Origin: Dyadobacter sp. Leaf189
GTDB lineage: Bacteria; Bacteroidota; Bacteroidia; Cytophagales; Spirosomataceae
NCBI RefSeq assembly: GCF_001424405.1
Contig: NZ_LMPS01000004.1
Coordinates: forward strand, 1,112,537-1,176,536
Reading direction: 5' to 3'
Length of the DNA: 64,000 nt
Positions 8,254 through 16,456 of the stretch are shown piece by piece. The first letter of the stretch is position 1. Each line of letters starts with the position of its first letter. Position numbers and translations under genes: made by a program. Below the pieces are notes generated by a model. It worked only from the letters and a program-made list of their open reading frames with translations, was not told the origin of the DNA and did not search any database.

Positions 8254-9231
8254 ATGACTTTGAAGTTTACTATAAGGAGTAATAAAAATAACCGGTTACT
8301 TGCTATTTTATTTTTGCTTCCCTTTGCTGCTGTTGCTCAGAAAGACGCGCAGTTTAGTTTATTTTCTTTGAACCAGCTTTACCTTAATCCGGCAGCTGCG
8401 GGCGCGGATGGTCTTACCAAGTTTCAGCTTACACACCGGACACAATATGCAGGTTACCAGGGAACAAACCTGACGGACGAAGGCGGCGCATTGTCAACGC
8501 AGCTGTTCTCTTTCAGCATGCCGATCAAGAATTTTGGCATTGGATTTTACGCACTGAATGACCGAAGCGGGCCGCGCACGGATCAGGATTTCAAATTGTC
8601 TGCTGCTTATCGTATTCCATTAGGCGGCGGGAATTTTCAGGTAGGTGCAAGCGCCGGACTTTTTCGCCAGGCGATTGATTATGGAAAGCTGCGCGCCAGA
8701 GACCCGGACGATCCATTGATTCAAACGGGTGTGATTTCGGAAATAAATCCTGATGTAGCAGTAGGTGTACGCTACGAAGCTGATGCATTTTATGCTGGAG
8801 TGTCTTTGAACCACCTGCTCAAACCAAAATACCAACTTGGTTCAGAAACAGGCACCAATCCATTGCCCCGAACATTATATTTCAATGCGGGTGTAAACAT
8901 AGAACTGGGTTACTTACTTGATATACAGCCCATAGTACTTGTAAAATCTGACATCAGCACGGTTTCGGTAGAAGGCGGAGCTACTGTAACTTACAACAAA
9001 CGCTACTGGATCGGCGGTACCTATCGGCAGCAGGATACTTACTTTATATTAATGGGAGGAATTTATCTGCTTCCGGATCAATCGCTGAGATTATCAGGCG
9101 CGTATGATCTGGTATTAGGCGGCGACCGTACCAAGTCACCTTCCTCTTTTGAAGTGATGTTGTCCTATGCATTACCATCTCCTAAGTTTGGCAAGAAAAC
9201 GATCATCAGGACACCGCGATTCAGATTCTAA
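8254..9231 (+). CDS. PorP/SprF family T9SS outer-membrane protein
   Basis: 325 residues. A signal peptide ends at AVAQ, followed by the family hallmark Q-F-S-L-F-S-L-N-Q-L-Y-L-N-P-A-A-A-G and a beta-barrel-like body with alternating hydrophobic strands ending in R-F-R-F. PorP/SprF proteins sit in the outer membrane and link the T9SS to surface partners or specific cargo. Its position directly upstream of gldK matches the usual Bacteroidota porP-gldKLMN order, although 344 bp separate it from gldK. Confidence 0.92.
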   Translation: MTLKFTIRSNKNNRLLAILFLLPFAAVAQKDAQFSLFSLNQLYLNPAAAGADGLTKFQLTHRTQYAGYQGTNLTDEGGALSTQLFSFSMPIKNFGIGFYALNDRSGPRTDQDFKLSAAYRIPLGGGNFQVGASAGLFRQAIDYGKLRARDPDDPLIQTGVISEINPDVAVGVRYEADAFYAGVSLNHLLKPKYQLGSETGTNPLPRTLYFNAGVNIELGYLLDIQPIVLVKSDISTVSVEGGATVTYNKRYWIGGTYRQQDTYFILMGGIYLLPDQSLRLSGAYDLVLGGDRTKSPSSFEVMLSYALPSPKFGKKTIIRTPRFRF

Positions 9232-9575
9232 CTGCCAACTCGAAAGTTTGCAATATTCAATTTTTTAGTATTAAAATACCAGCATTGGCACATTTACCTT
9301 GGTTTTTTACAAACCTGTAACTACTTCCTCTAAGGCAGTTTGTTAAACTTTAATTTATATTTGTAAAATTATCGACACTTATACCAATTCTCTTTTTCTT
9401 TACGTTAAGTCGATAAGTCTGGATTTAGCAGCTTTGGGAGCATATTTATTTCCCTTCGGTACTCGCTGGATCAGCCCGGAGCAGATTAGTTTTTTGTCTT
9501 TTTCAATTATACTATACAGAATCAATTATCGTTTTTAGGCTAGCATTTTATTATCTAAAATTTTACAAAACCACT
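9232..9575 (+). promoter_or_regulatory. Gene-free 344-bp leader region upstream of gldK
   Basis: No convincing ORF. TATATTTG at 9356-9363 matches the -7 consensus TAnnTTTG exactly; a TTTG at 9339-9342 is closer (13 bp) than the usual spacing. Right behind it an inverted repeat pairs TTATCGAC (9369-9376) with GTCGATAA (9409-9416), extendable by three pairs past a 2-base bulge. If transcription starts near 9370 the gldK mRNA has a leader of about 200 nt beginning with this stem. Promoter use is an inference. Confidence 0.4.
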
Positions 9576-10649
9576 ATGAATGTGAAAGTGTTCTATCGGG
9601 ATGGAGTCAAAAGTCTGCTTTTGATAGCCGCTCTTATGCTCATGCAGAGTTGCGGATTTATCAAGAGTAAGTTTGGCAAGGGAGGAAAAGAAGAAAGCGG
9701 TATTCAAAATGGAGAAATTACTGCAACTGCCAGAAAGGGCTTTAAACAGACTACTCCTGCAGGAATGGTGGTAATCCCTTCGGGTTCGTTCGTAATGGGA
9801 CAAGCCGATGAAGATATTGCATCTTCTATGAACAACATGAACCGTCGTGTGACAATCAGCTCATTCTTTATGGATGATACTGAAATCACAAACAACGAAT
9901 ATCGTCAGTTCGTGAATGCACTCCTTGTTGACTCTGTATCTGTGTTGGGCGAAGAAGAAATCATGTCCAAGTATTACCCTGATACTACAGTATGGAAAAA
10001 AGATTTTGCCTACTCCAATGGAGATCCATTTGTAGAATATTACTATCAGCACCCGGGATTTGATACTTACCCTGTTGTTGGTGTAAGCTGGCTTGCTGCA
10101 CAGTACTTCTCCAAGTGGCGCACCAATCTTCTTCACGATTTTCAGAATAAAGAAGGACAGTTTAATTCTACAGGTTTCCGTCTACCTTCAGAAGCAGAAT
10201 GGGAATGGGCAGCAAGAGGCGGACGTGCAGTTGCGAAGTATCCATGGGGTAACCCTTATACAATGAATGCGAAAGGATGTTTCCTTGCTAACTTCAAACC
10301 ACAAAGAGGTAACTACGACGCAGACGGATATCCATATACAGGTCCTGCAAACGCATATAACCCTAATGATTTTGGTCTTTACAATATGGCAGGAAACGTA
10401 GCTGAATGGACTTCTGACGCATATACTGACAATGCTACCGCGATCGTGTGGGATATGAACCCTGAATACGACAATCCTGACGAGCCTCGTAAAGTTGTAA
10501 AAGGCGGATCGTGGAAAGACATTGCTTACTATCTGCAAACAGGAACAAGAACTTTTGAATATGAAACTGAACGTCGCGCTTTCATCGGCTTCCGCTGCGT
10601 GATGGATAATGTTAACGACCGTGGAGGTGCCCGTGCCAGACGTCGTTAG
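9576..10649 (+). CDS. gldK: T9SS/gliding lipoprotein GldK (PorK)
   Basis: 357 residues. The signal peptide ends in a lipobox (L-M-Q-S-C, Cys26), so it is a lipoprotein. The rest is an FGE/sulfatase-modifying-factor fold: G-M-V-V-I-P-S-G-S-F-V-M-G, later FRLPSEAEWEWAARGG, YPWGN, GLYNMAGNVAEW and GSWKD. In T9SS, GldK and GldN form the periplasmic ring under the outer membrane. The C-terminus is Arg-rich (GARARRR). It is followed by gldLMN on the same strand, but an intrinsic terminator lies between gldK and gldL. Confidence 0.96.
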   Translation: MNVKVFYRDGVKSLLLIAALMLMQSCGFIKSKFGKGGKEESGIQNGEITATARKGFKQTTPAGMVVIPSGSFVMGQADEDIASSMNNMNRRVTISSFFMDDTEITNNEYRQFVNALLVDSVSVLGEEEIMSKYYPDTTVWKKDFAYSNGDPFVEYYYQHPGFDTYPVVGVSWLAAQYFSKWRTNLLHDFQNKEGQFNSTGFRLPSEAEWEWAARGGRAVAKYPWGNPYTMNAKGCFLANFKPQRGNYDADGYPYTGPANAYNPNDFGLYNMAGNVAEWTSDAYTDNATAIVWDMNPEYDNPDEPRKVVKGGSWKDIAYYLQTGTRTFEYETERRAFIGFRCVMDNVNDRGGARARRR

Positions 10650-10669
10650 TAGTAACATTAATATATAAG

Positions 10670-10702
10670 AGAAGCAGTGTTTTATACCCTGCTTCTTTTT
10701 TT
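10670..10702 (+). terminator. Intrinsic terminator between gldK and gldL
   Basis: AGAAGCAG (10670-10677) pairs with CTGCTTCT (10689-10696) across an 11-base loop and runs into seven Ts. The 8-bp stem and T run are typical of factor-independent termination, so it probably reduces transcription from gldK into gldLMN. Confidence 0.8.
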
Positions 10703-10763
10703 CGATCCCCTCGAACTCATAGTATTTATTTCAATTTATTCACTGTAACCATTTTTGATTCGT

Positions 10764-11582
10764 ATGGCTAAGAATAGCGGACCTAGTTTTGTTTGGGATA
10801 AACTGGTACCAACAATATACAGCGCCGGTGCTGCCGTCGTGATTTTAGGAGCTTTATTTAAAATTCAGCACTGGGACGGAGGAAGCGAGATGCTTACTCT
10901 TGGTCTGGGTACTGAGGTAATCATCTTTTTACTTTACGCGTTGCAAACATTGACTCAGTCTACCGACAGAGATCCGGATTGGACAAGAGTGTATCCTGAG
11001 CTTGCAGACGATTACAACGGACCTGCAATTACCCGCGGCACAACAACCCAAAGCAGCAACATTACTGCCAAGCTTGACAATATGCTTGACAATGCTAAGC
11101 TTTCCCCGGAAATATTTGACAGCCTTGGCAAAGGATTCAGAAACCTTTCTGAAACTGTTGGTAAAATCACTGATCTGACTGATGCAACTGTTGCTACCAA
11201 TGATTACGCAAGAAATGTGAAAACTGCGTCAACAGCGATCAGCGATATGAATAAATCTTACGGAGTTGCTATCAATGCGATGACTTCTATGGCAGACGCT
11301 ACGAAAGACGCACAGTCATACCGTGAGCAGTTCCAGCAGATCACTAAGAACATGGGCGCATTAAACGCAGTTTATGAGCTTGAACTTCAGGATACTACAA
11401 AACACCTGAAAGCAATGAATGCATTCTACGGTAACCTTACTGCCGCAATGGAGAATATGGCAGATGCCACCAAAGAATCACAAGTATTCAAAAGTGAAAT
11501 GTCGAAATTGACAACCAACATTTCCTCTTTGAATGGTATTTACGGCAATATGCTTACTGCAATGCGTGGCGGAAACGCGTAA
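10764..11582 (+). CDS. gldL: T9SS inner-membrane motor protein GldL (PorL)
   Basis: 272 residues. Two membrane helices at about residues 17-32 and 44-62 flank the conserved F-K-I-Q-H-W loop, followed by a long cytoplasmic coiled part. GldL with GldM forms the proton-driven rotary motor of the T9SS. The charged residue Glu in the second helix region (GLGTEVIIFLL) fits the proton-pathway Glu. The C-terminal third holds two related blocks, each with A-M-x-x-M-A-D-A-T-K and L-N-x-x-Y. A TTG at 10755 is in frame, but ATG at 10764 gives the standard MAKNSGPSF-like start. Confidence 0.96.
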   Translation: MAKNSGPSFVWDKLVPTIYSAGAAVVILGALFKIQHWDGGSEMLTLGLGTEVIIFLLYALQTLTQSTDRDPDWTRVYPELADDYNGPAITRGTTTQSSNITAKLDNMLDNAKLSPEIFDSLGKGFRNLSETVGKITDLTDATVATNDYARNVKTASTAISDMNKSYGVAINAMTSMADATKDAQSYREQFQQITKNMGALNAVYELELQDTTKHLKAMNAFYGNLTAAMENMADATKESQVFKSEMSKLTTNISSLNGIYGNMLTAMRGGNA

Positions 11583-11592
11583 AAACCCTTCT

Positions 11593-11623
11593 GACAAGCT
11601 TTTGTAATTTGCAGAAGCTTGTC
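11593..11623 (+). other. Hairpin between gldL and gldM
   Basis: GACAAGCTT (11593-11601) pairs with AAGCTTGTC (11615-11623). There is no T run behind it, so it is more likely an mRNA stability or processing element than a terminator. Confidence 0.5.
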
Positions 11624-11665
11624 TCCCCTAAATTATTTAATCACTGAAACCGATTACTGAATAAT

Positions 11666-13258
11666 ATGGCAGGTGGAAAAGAAACACCCCGTCAAAAGAT
11701 GATTGGAATGATGTATCTGGTACTTACAGCGATGCTCGCATTGCAGGTAAGTTCAGCCATTATAGAAAAATTCATTCTCTTGAACAATTCTTTGGAACTG
11801 TCCTCAGGCGCAGCCAATAAAATCAACCAGGAAACAGTACTTAAAATAAAGGCGGCTGTCGAAAAAGCAGGAAACCGCTCGGCAGATCTTGCCGTTTTAA
11901 AGGAAGCAGACCAGGTTCGTCAGTACACATCCGAGATTACAAATTCGATCAATACATTAAAGCAGGAAATCATCACCAGTGCAGGTGGCGGCTTGAATGA
12001 GGAGGGCGCGATTAAAAATCCGCAGGAAGAAGGTAAAGTAGCAGAATTGATGGTGGGAGGTGCTAAAAATGGAAAAGCATACCAGCTGCAGAAAAGCCTC
12101 AACAGCTTTACTGCACAATTGAACCAACTTACACCTAACAAATTTCAACCTCTTGCACTGGACGGAAATCAGGATCCTGTGGCAAAAGGCAACAAGGAAC
12201 AACGTAATAAAGATTTTGCAGAATTGAACTTCGCGCAAACTCCTGTTGCAGCTGCTCTTGCAGTACTAAGCCAGAAGCAAACGGATATTCGCAGAATGGA
12301 AGGTGAAGTTTTGAATTATCTCGCAAGTAAAGTTGGTGCTGCCGACATTAAGTTTGACCGGGTACTTGCTATGGTAAGTGCAGATGCGAAGACTGTGGTT
12401 GCAGGTACTAAATTCAAGGGTCAGATGTTTATCGCTGCTTCGGCAAGTGGTATCACCCCAAGAATGAGCTTGAACGGATCGCCGGTGAAAGTTGAAAACG
12501 GAATTGGTTTAATCGAGTTCACTGCACAAGGTGGCGGATACAATGCGGAAGGACTTGCAAAACGTGAACTTCAGGCAAGAATTACCATCCCTACCCCTTC
12601 TGGAAGAGATACTACTTATACCATGAATCAGGAATACTTCGTGGTGAAGCCAACCTACCAGATCGAAACAGGAACACTGCCTCCATTGTACTTTGGTTGT
12701 GCGAACAAGCTGAGTATTCAAAGTCCTGCATTAGGCGCTCTTTGGGCTCCTAGCTTCTCGACAGATGGCGGCGAGATTATTCCAAGCGGTCAGAAAGGTA
12801 AATTTACTATTGTTCCAAACAGAGCTCAGTTGAACATCACTGTAAGCAATGCGGGCAATGTACTTGGATCGGAGCCTTTCAGAGTTAACAGGGTACCGAA
12901 ACCATCACTGGAAGTAAGGGTTAACGGAGCTCCGTTTGATGAAAGAAAAGGTGCACCTGCAACAGGCGCCAGAAGCATTCAGGTAGTAGCTATTCCTGAC
13001 GAAAGCTTTAAGAACTTCTCGCCTGAGGATGCGCGTTTCAGAGTGTCTCAGATAGAGGTATCTCTTGCGAGAGGCTCGCGTCGTATCAATGGTGTAACGC
13101 TTTCCGGATCAGGCGGTTCTATCTCTTCACTGGCACAGCAGGCACAGCCAGGTGACCGGTATGTTATTTCGATTCTCAAAGTAGAGCGCCAGAACTTCAA
13201 AGGTGCAATCAGCGAGGTCGAAATGGGAACCCAAACTCGCCAGGTTACTTTATACTAA
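11666..13258 (+). CDS. gldM: T9SS periplasmic shaft protein GldM (PorM)
   Basis: 530 residues. It begins with the canonical MAGGKETPRQKMIGMMYLVL, giving a short cytoplasmic tail and one membrane helix (about residues 13-30), followed by the helical D1 domain and three beta domains that span the periplasm. The GldM dimer transmits motor rotation from GldL to the GldK/GldN ring. Length is normal. It follows gldL after 83 bp with a hairpin in between, and precedes gldN by 36 bp. Confidence 0.96.
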   Translation: MAGGKETPRQKMIGMMYLVLTAMLALQVSSAIIEKFILLNNSLELSSGAANKINQETVLKIKAAVEKAGNRSADLAVLKEADQVRQYTSEITNSINTLKQEIITSAGGGLNEEGAIKNPQEEGKVAELMVGGAKNGKAYQLQKSLNSFTAQLNQLTPNKFQPLALDGNQDPVAKGNKEQRNKDFAELNFAQTPVAAALAVLSQKQTDIRRMEGEVLNYLASKVGAADIKFDRVLAMVSADAKTVVAGTKFKGQMFIAASASGITPRMSLNGSPVKVENGIGLIEFTAQGGGYNAEGLAKRELQARITIPTPSGRDTTYTMNQEYFVVKPTYQIETGTLPPLYFGCANKLSIQSPALGALWAPSFSTDGGEIIPSGQKGKFTIVPNRAQLNITVSNAGNVLGSEPFRVNRVPKPSLEVRVNGAPFDERKGAPATGARSIQVVAIPDESFKNFSPEDARFRVSQIEVSLARGSRRINGVTLSGSGGSISSLAQQAQPGDRYVISILKVERQNFKGAISEVEMGTQTRQVTLY

Positions 13259-13294
13259 GACATTATTTTTGTCGTTGATTGGACAATACAACTT

Positions 13295-14356
13295 ATGCAC
13301 GATATGAGAAGAATGAATGGAAAAACGATTGCATGGTCTTTATTATCCTTGTCCCTGATTTCAGGGTCTGCATTCGCACAGGAGAAAGAGGATTCGACTG
13401 CTAATGTTTTCTCGTCACGTCCTATTGCAGATGGAGATGTGATGATGAAAAGGACGCTTTGGAGAAGGGTGGATCTTAAAGAAAAGCAGAACATTTCCAT
13501 GTTCTCAAAAAACAATGAGATTACACGTTATCTATTGGATGCTGCAAAAGCAGGGCTGATTGATGCATATACAAATGATTCCTGCGCAACAAAGATCACG
13601 GGTGACGAACTTCATAAACGTATTCTGATCCCTAATCAAACTGCGGGATTATCTGCAGAAGAGATCGCCGCAGGATTTGGTGCACCTGCTAAAACAGATG
13701 ATGGCTGGGGCGCTAAGCCAGCAGCAGAACCTGCCAAGCAAGCACAGCCTGCTGACGATAGCTGGGGTGCAGCTGCAAAGAAAGAGGCCGAGCCGGTAGA
13801 TGATGGCTGGGGTCCTCCAAAGAAGAAATCAACCAAAAAAGGTGCTAAAAATGCGCAGGTAGCAAAAGAAGAGCCGCCGGTAGTTGAACAACCTAAGCCG
13901 GATTCAACATCTTTTGACACGCAGGTAGCAGCAACTGAAGAAGAGTACTTCCCTGAGCAGCTTAGCATTCTGGAGATCAAAGAAGATTGGACTTTTGACA
14001 AGAAGAGATCAAGACTTTACAACGATATTCAGACGCTTACGATCATCCTGCCTGCTGAACAAACAGCTACTGGCTTGGAGATTCCTGTTGCTTCTTTCCG
14101 CTACAAAGACGTAGAGAGATTGTTCAGAAGCGATCCTAAGAAGTATATCTGGTACAACACGCATAACACAGCGCAAAACAAGAACCTGGCTGACGCATTT
14201 GACCTTCGCTTGTTCTACGGAAGGATCACCAAGTTCTCAAATGCAAACGATAAAGCGTTTTTAGATATCTATAATGGCGAAAAAGAAGCGTTGATCAAAT
14301 CCCTTAATTACGAACAAGAGTTAATGGAGCTGGAACACGGTCTCTGGGAATATTAA
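13295..14356 (+). CDS. gldN: T9SS periplasmic ring protein GldN (PorN) with repeat-bearing insertion
   Basis: 353 residues. A signal peptide ends at SAFAQ. Conserved GldN segments lie on both sides: R-P-I-A-D-G-D-V-M-x-K-R-T-L-W-R-R-V-D near the N-terminus and the E-D-W-x-F-D-K-K-R-S-R-L and F-R-Y-K-D-V half at the C-terminus. Between them, at about residues 125-205, is a low-complexity Ala/Lys/Pro/Glu insertion with three D-D-[GS]-W-G copies (near 134, 154 and 168). GldN partners GldK in the outer-membrane-side ring. Starts at M4 or M7 are also possible. A bidirectional terminator follows. Confidence 0.94.
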   Translation: MHDMRRMNGKTIAWSLLSLSLISGSAFAQEKEDSTANVFSSRPIADGDVMMKRTLWRRVDLKEKQNISMFSKNNEITRYLLDAAKAGLIDAYTNDSCATKITGDELHKRILIPNQTAGLSAEEIAAGFGAPAKTDDGWGAKPAAEPAKQAQPADDSWGAAAKKEAEPVDDGWGPPKKKSTKKGAKNAQVAKEEPPVVEQPKPDSTSFDTQVAATEEEYFPEQLSILEIKEDWTFDKKRSRLYNDIQTLTIILPAEQTATGLEIPVASFRYKDVERLFRSDPKKYIWYNTHNTAQNKNLADAFDLRLFYGRITKFSNANDKAFLDIYNGEKEALIKSLNYEQELMELEHGLWEY

Positions 14357-14370
14357 GAGAATGATAGTAA

Positions 14371-14412
14371 AAAGAGAGAGCCGAAATCGATTGATTTCGG
14401 CTCTCTCTTTTT
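14371..14412. terminator. Bidirectional terminator after gldN
   Basis: A perfect 18-bp stem (14371-14388 with 14393-14410) has a GATT loop, with an A run before and a T run after. It serves gldN (+) and the collagen-like gene (-). Confidence 0.9.
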
Positions 14413-14427
14413 ATAAACGATCGTGAG

Positions 14428-15030
14428 TTACTTCTTGCGGATCACCTTTACATCAGCTTCCGTCAAACCAAGTGCCTTAACTGCTTCGTCGTAATTTTTC
14501 CAGTTTACATTCGCATTTTGTTTACCTGCATTGAGAGCCGGGATAAATACTACACGAACCTCTTCAAATGAACGTTGCGGGTTATCTGCCGCAGAAGTTC
14601 TGAAAATAGGGAAATACAAACCATTCCCGTCAATCTGGTAGTAATAGCCGTAACTAATTGCTTCGTCTTCAAAAAGTACATACCCAGGAACCGGGAAGTA
14701 AGCGCCATTGTCTTTCAAAAACACCTGGAACATCCCCTTCTCGAAACTAAGTATCTCCTCGTCGGTGGCATCAGCAAAAAAGGCTGTGTCCCCAACAATC
14801 ATATTTCCTGAAGTGTCGGTTTCAATCTCACCCATAAATGCGATAACAGACCCTGACATACCACTGCCCGTTCCATCCTCGCCATCTTCACCGGCAGGGC
14901 CAGCAGGACCCGCGGGGCCGGCTGCACCAGTATCTCCTTTCGGGCCGGCTGGACCTTCCGGACCTTCGCAACTGCTAACTGCTAGAACCATCACTCCGAT
15001 CCAGGCAAATAGTAATAATTTTTTCAACAT
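14428..15030 (-). CDS. Lipoprotein with short collagen-like Gly-X-Y tract
   Basis: 200 residues. The signal peptide ends in a lipobox V-S-S-C (Cys21). Residues 23-55 form about eleven uninterrupted Gly-X-Y triplets (GPE GPA GPK GDT GAA and so on), the pattern of bacterial collagen-like stalks. A C-terminal globular domain of about 140 residues, rich in aromatic residues, shows no family I can name. Bacterial collagen-like tracts can form triple helices, so a trimeric surface lipoprotein is plausible. It converges on gldN, but no functional link is shown. Confidence 0.75.
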   Translation of the reverse strand: MLKKLLLFAWIGVMVLAVSSCEGPEGPAGPKGDTGAAGPAGPAGPAGEDGEDGTGSGMSGSVIAFMGEIETDTSGNMIVGDTAFFADATDEEILSFEKGMFQVFLKDNGAYFPVPGYVLFEDEAISYGYYYQIDGNGLYFPIFRTSAADNPQRSFEEVRVVFIPALNAGKQNANVNWKNYDEAVKALGLTEADVKVIRKK

Positions 15031-15161
15031 AGTTGTTTACGTTTAGAATGTGAATTGAAAAGAAAAGATTTAAAATAAATACGCAAGGATTTGTTAAAGT
15101 GACGAAGCCTAAGCAGTTTGACCCATAAATTATAGAAAAAAAGTCACTAATCCTTCTCGTA

Positions 15162-16079
15162 ATGCCGAATACCGGAAAGAAAAAGCTTATCGTAATTGCA
15201 GGCCCGACGGCTGTTGGAAAAACAGCATTATCAGTGAAATTGGGACTCGATTTAGATACAGAAATAATCTCTGCCGACTCCCGTCAATTCTTTCGTGAGC
15301 TGAACATCGGTACTGCCAAACCGAGTACGGAAGAACTCCGGCAAGTTGTTCATCATTTTATTAACTCCCATTCCATTCAGCAAACATACAGTGCGGGAGA
15401 CTTCGAGCGCGATGTAATCAAGCTCCTGAAAGCGCATTTTGAGCATTCTGACTATATGATCATGACAGGCGGCTCGGGATTCTATATAAAAGCTGTACTG
15501 GAAGGCCTGGATGATCTTCCGGCACCTGCACCAGGGCTGCGCGAGAAATTAACTGATAAGTTAGTCGCAGAAGGCTTGGATGTTCTTCAAAAAGAGATTG
15601 CTGCTGTTGATCCGGGTTTTGCTGCTACCAGCGAGCTATCCAATCCACAAAGGGTGATTCGTGCGCTTGAAGTATATTATACAACCGGCACGCCAATCAG
15701 TGAGTACAAATTAAGGAATGTGAAAAGTAGGGATTTCGAGCCCATTTGCATTGCAGTGAATCGCGACCGTACAGAACTGTATAACCGAATTGACAAGCGC
15801 ATTGATATCATGCTGCAAGACGGGTTAGTAGATGAAGTAAAAAGCCTGGTTCCTTACCGCTCACACCAGGCTTTGCAGACTGTCGGCTACAAAGAGGTAT
15901 TTGAGTTTCTTGACAACAAATACGATGAATCTGAAATGATCCGGCTCTTAAAGCAAAATTCAAGAAGATATGCTAAAAGACAACTAACCTGGTTCCGTCA
16001 CCAGGGCGATTTCAAATGGTTCGACGTAGAAGACTATGATAATATTCGTGCATATATAAGTACTCACCTATATGCATAA
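15162..16079 (+). CDS. miaA: tRNA dimethylallyltransferase MiaA
   Basis: 305 residues, full length. MiaA adds the dimethylallyl group to A37 of tRNAs that read UNN codons. It shows the P-loop GPTAVGKT (residues 14-21), the D-S-R-Q-F motif with the catalytic Asp, the T-G-G-S-G-F-Y loop and the C-terminal QTVGYKE and RRYAKRQLTWFR motifs. It is flanked by a terminator and looks monocistronic. Confidence 0.97.
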   Translation: MPNTGKKKLIVIAGPTAVGKTALSVKLGLDLDTEIISADSRQFFRELNIGTAKPSTEELRQVVHHFINSHSIQQTYSAGDFERDVIKLLKAHFEHSDYMIMTGGSGFYIKAVLEGLDDLPAPAPGLREKLTDKLVAEGLDVLQKEIAAVDPGFAATSELSNPQRVIRALEVYYTTGTPISEYKLRNVKSRDFEPICIAVNRDRTELYNRIDKRIDIMLQDGLVDEVKSLVPYRSHQALQTVGYKEVFEFLDNKYDESEMIRLLKQNSRRYAKRQLTWFRHQGDFKWFDVEDYDNIRAYISTHLYA

Positions 16080-16082
16080 AAA

Positions 16083-16114
16083 AATGGCGATTTACAGGTT
16101 TGTAAATCGCCATT
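16083..16114. terminator. Bidirectional terminator between miaA and rhodanese gene
   Basis: A 14-bp perfect stem (16083-16096 with 16101-16114) closes on GGTT. Seven As precede it, giving a strong U tract for the minus-strand rhodanese gene. Confidence 0.9.
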
Positions 16115-16132
16115 TCCTTCTTTTGACCTTAA

Positions 16133-16432
16133 TCAATCTTCAAGCTCACGGTAGGCGAGAATGCCGCCTGTTACATTTCTTACATTCGTGTAACCCTGTG
16201 ATTCAAGAAATTTGGCAGCCTTGCCACTTCTCGCGCCTGAACGGCAATGAATAATGATTTCTTCGTTCTTCAATGGTTCAAGCTCGTCAAGATGATCCGG
16301 AAGCTCGCCGAGGGGAATCAATTTAGCGCCCAGATTATCTTCTTCATACTCATGTTCTTCACGTACATCGTAGAAATGAAGGTCCTCACCATCATCCAGT
16401 CTCTTTTTAAGTTCTTCAACAGTTATATCCAT
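16133..16432 (-). CDS. Single-domain rhodanese-like sulfurtransferase
   Basis: 99 residues, one rhodanese domain. The active-site loop is Cys63-R-S-G-A-R, preceded by F-Y-D-V-R-E-E-H-E-Y. Such proteins carry a persulfide on the Cys in the cytoplasm; the acceptor is unknown. The gene starts 24 bp after the stop of the T9SS cargo gene and may be the last member of that minus-strand run. Confidence 0.92.
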   Translation of the reverse strand: MDITVEELKKRLDDGEDLHFYDVREEHEYEEDNLGAKLIPLGELPDHLDELEPLKNEEIIIHCRSGARSGKAAKFLESQGYTNVRNVTGGILAYRELED

Positions 16433-16456
16433 TTCGATAATTTGTTTACTGATTAG

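Noticed and set aside
14708..15046. Pro/Ala/Gly-rich frame opposite the collagen-like gene
   Set aside because: The repetition is the mirror of the Gly-X-Y tract on the real strand.
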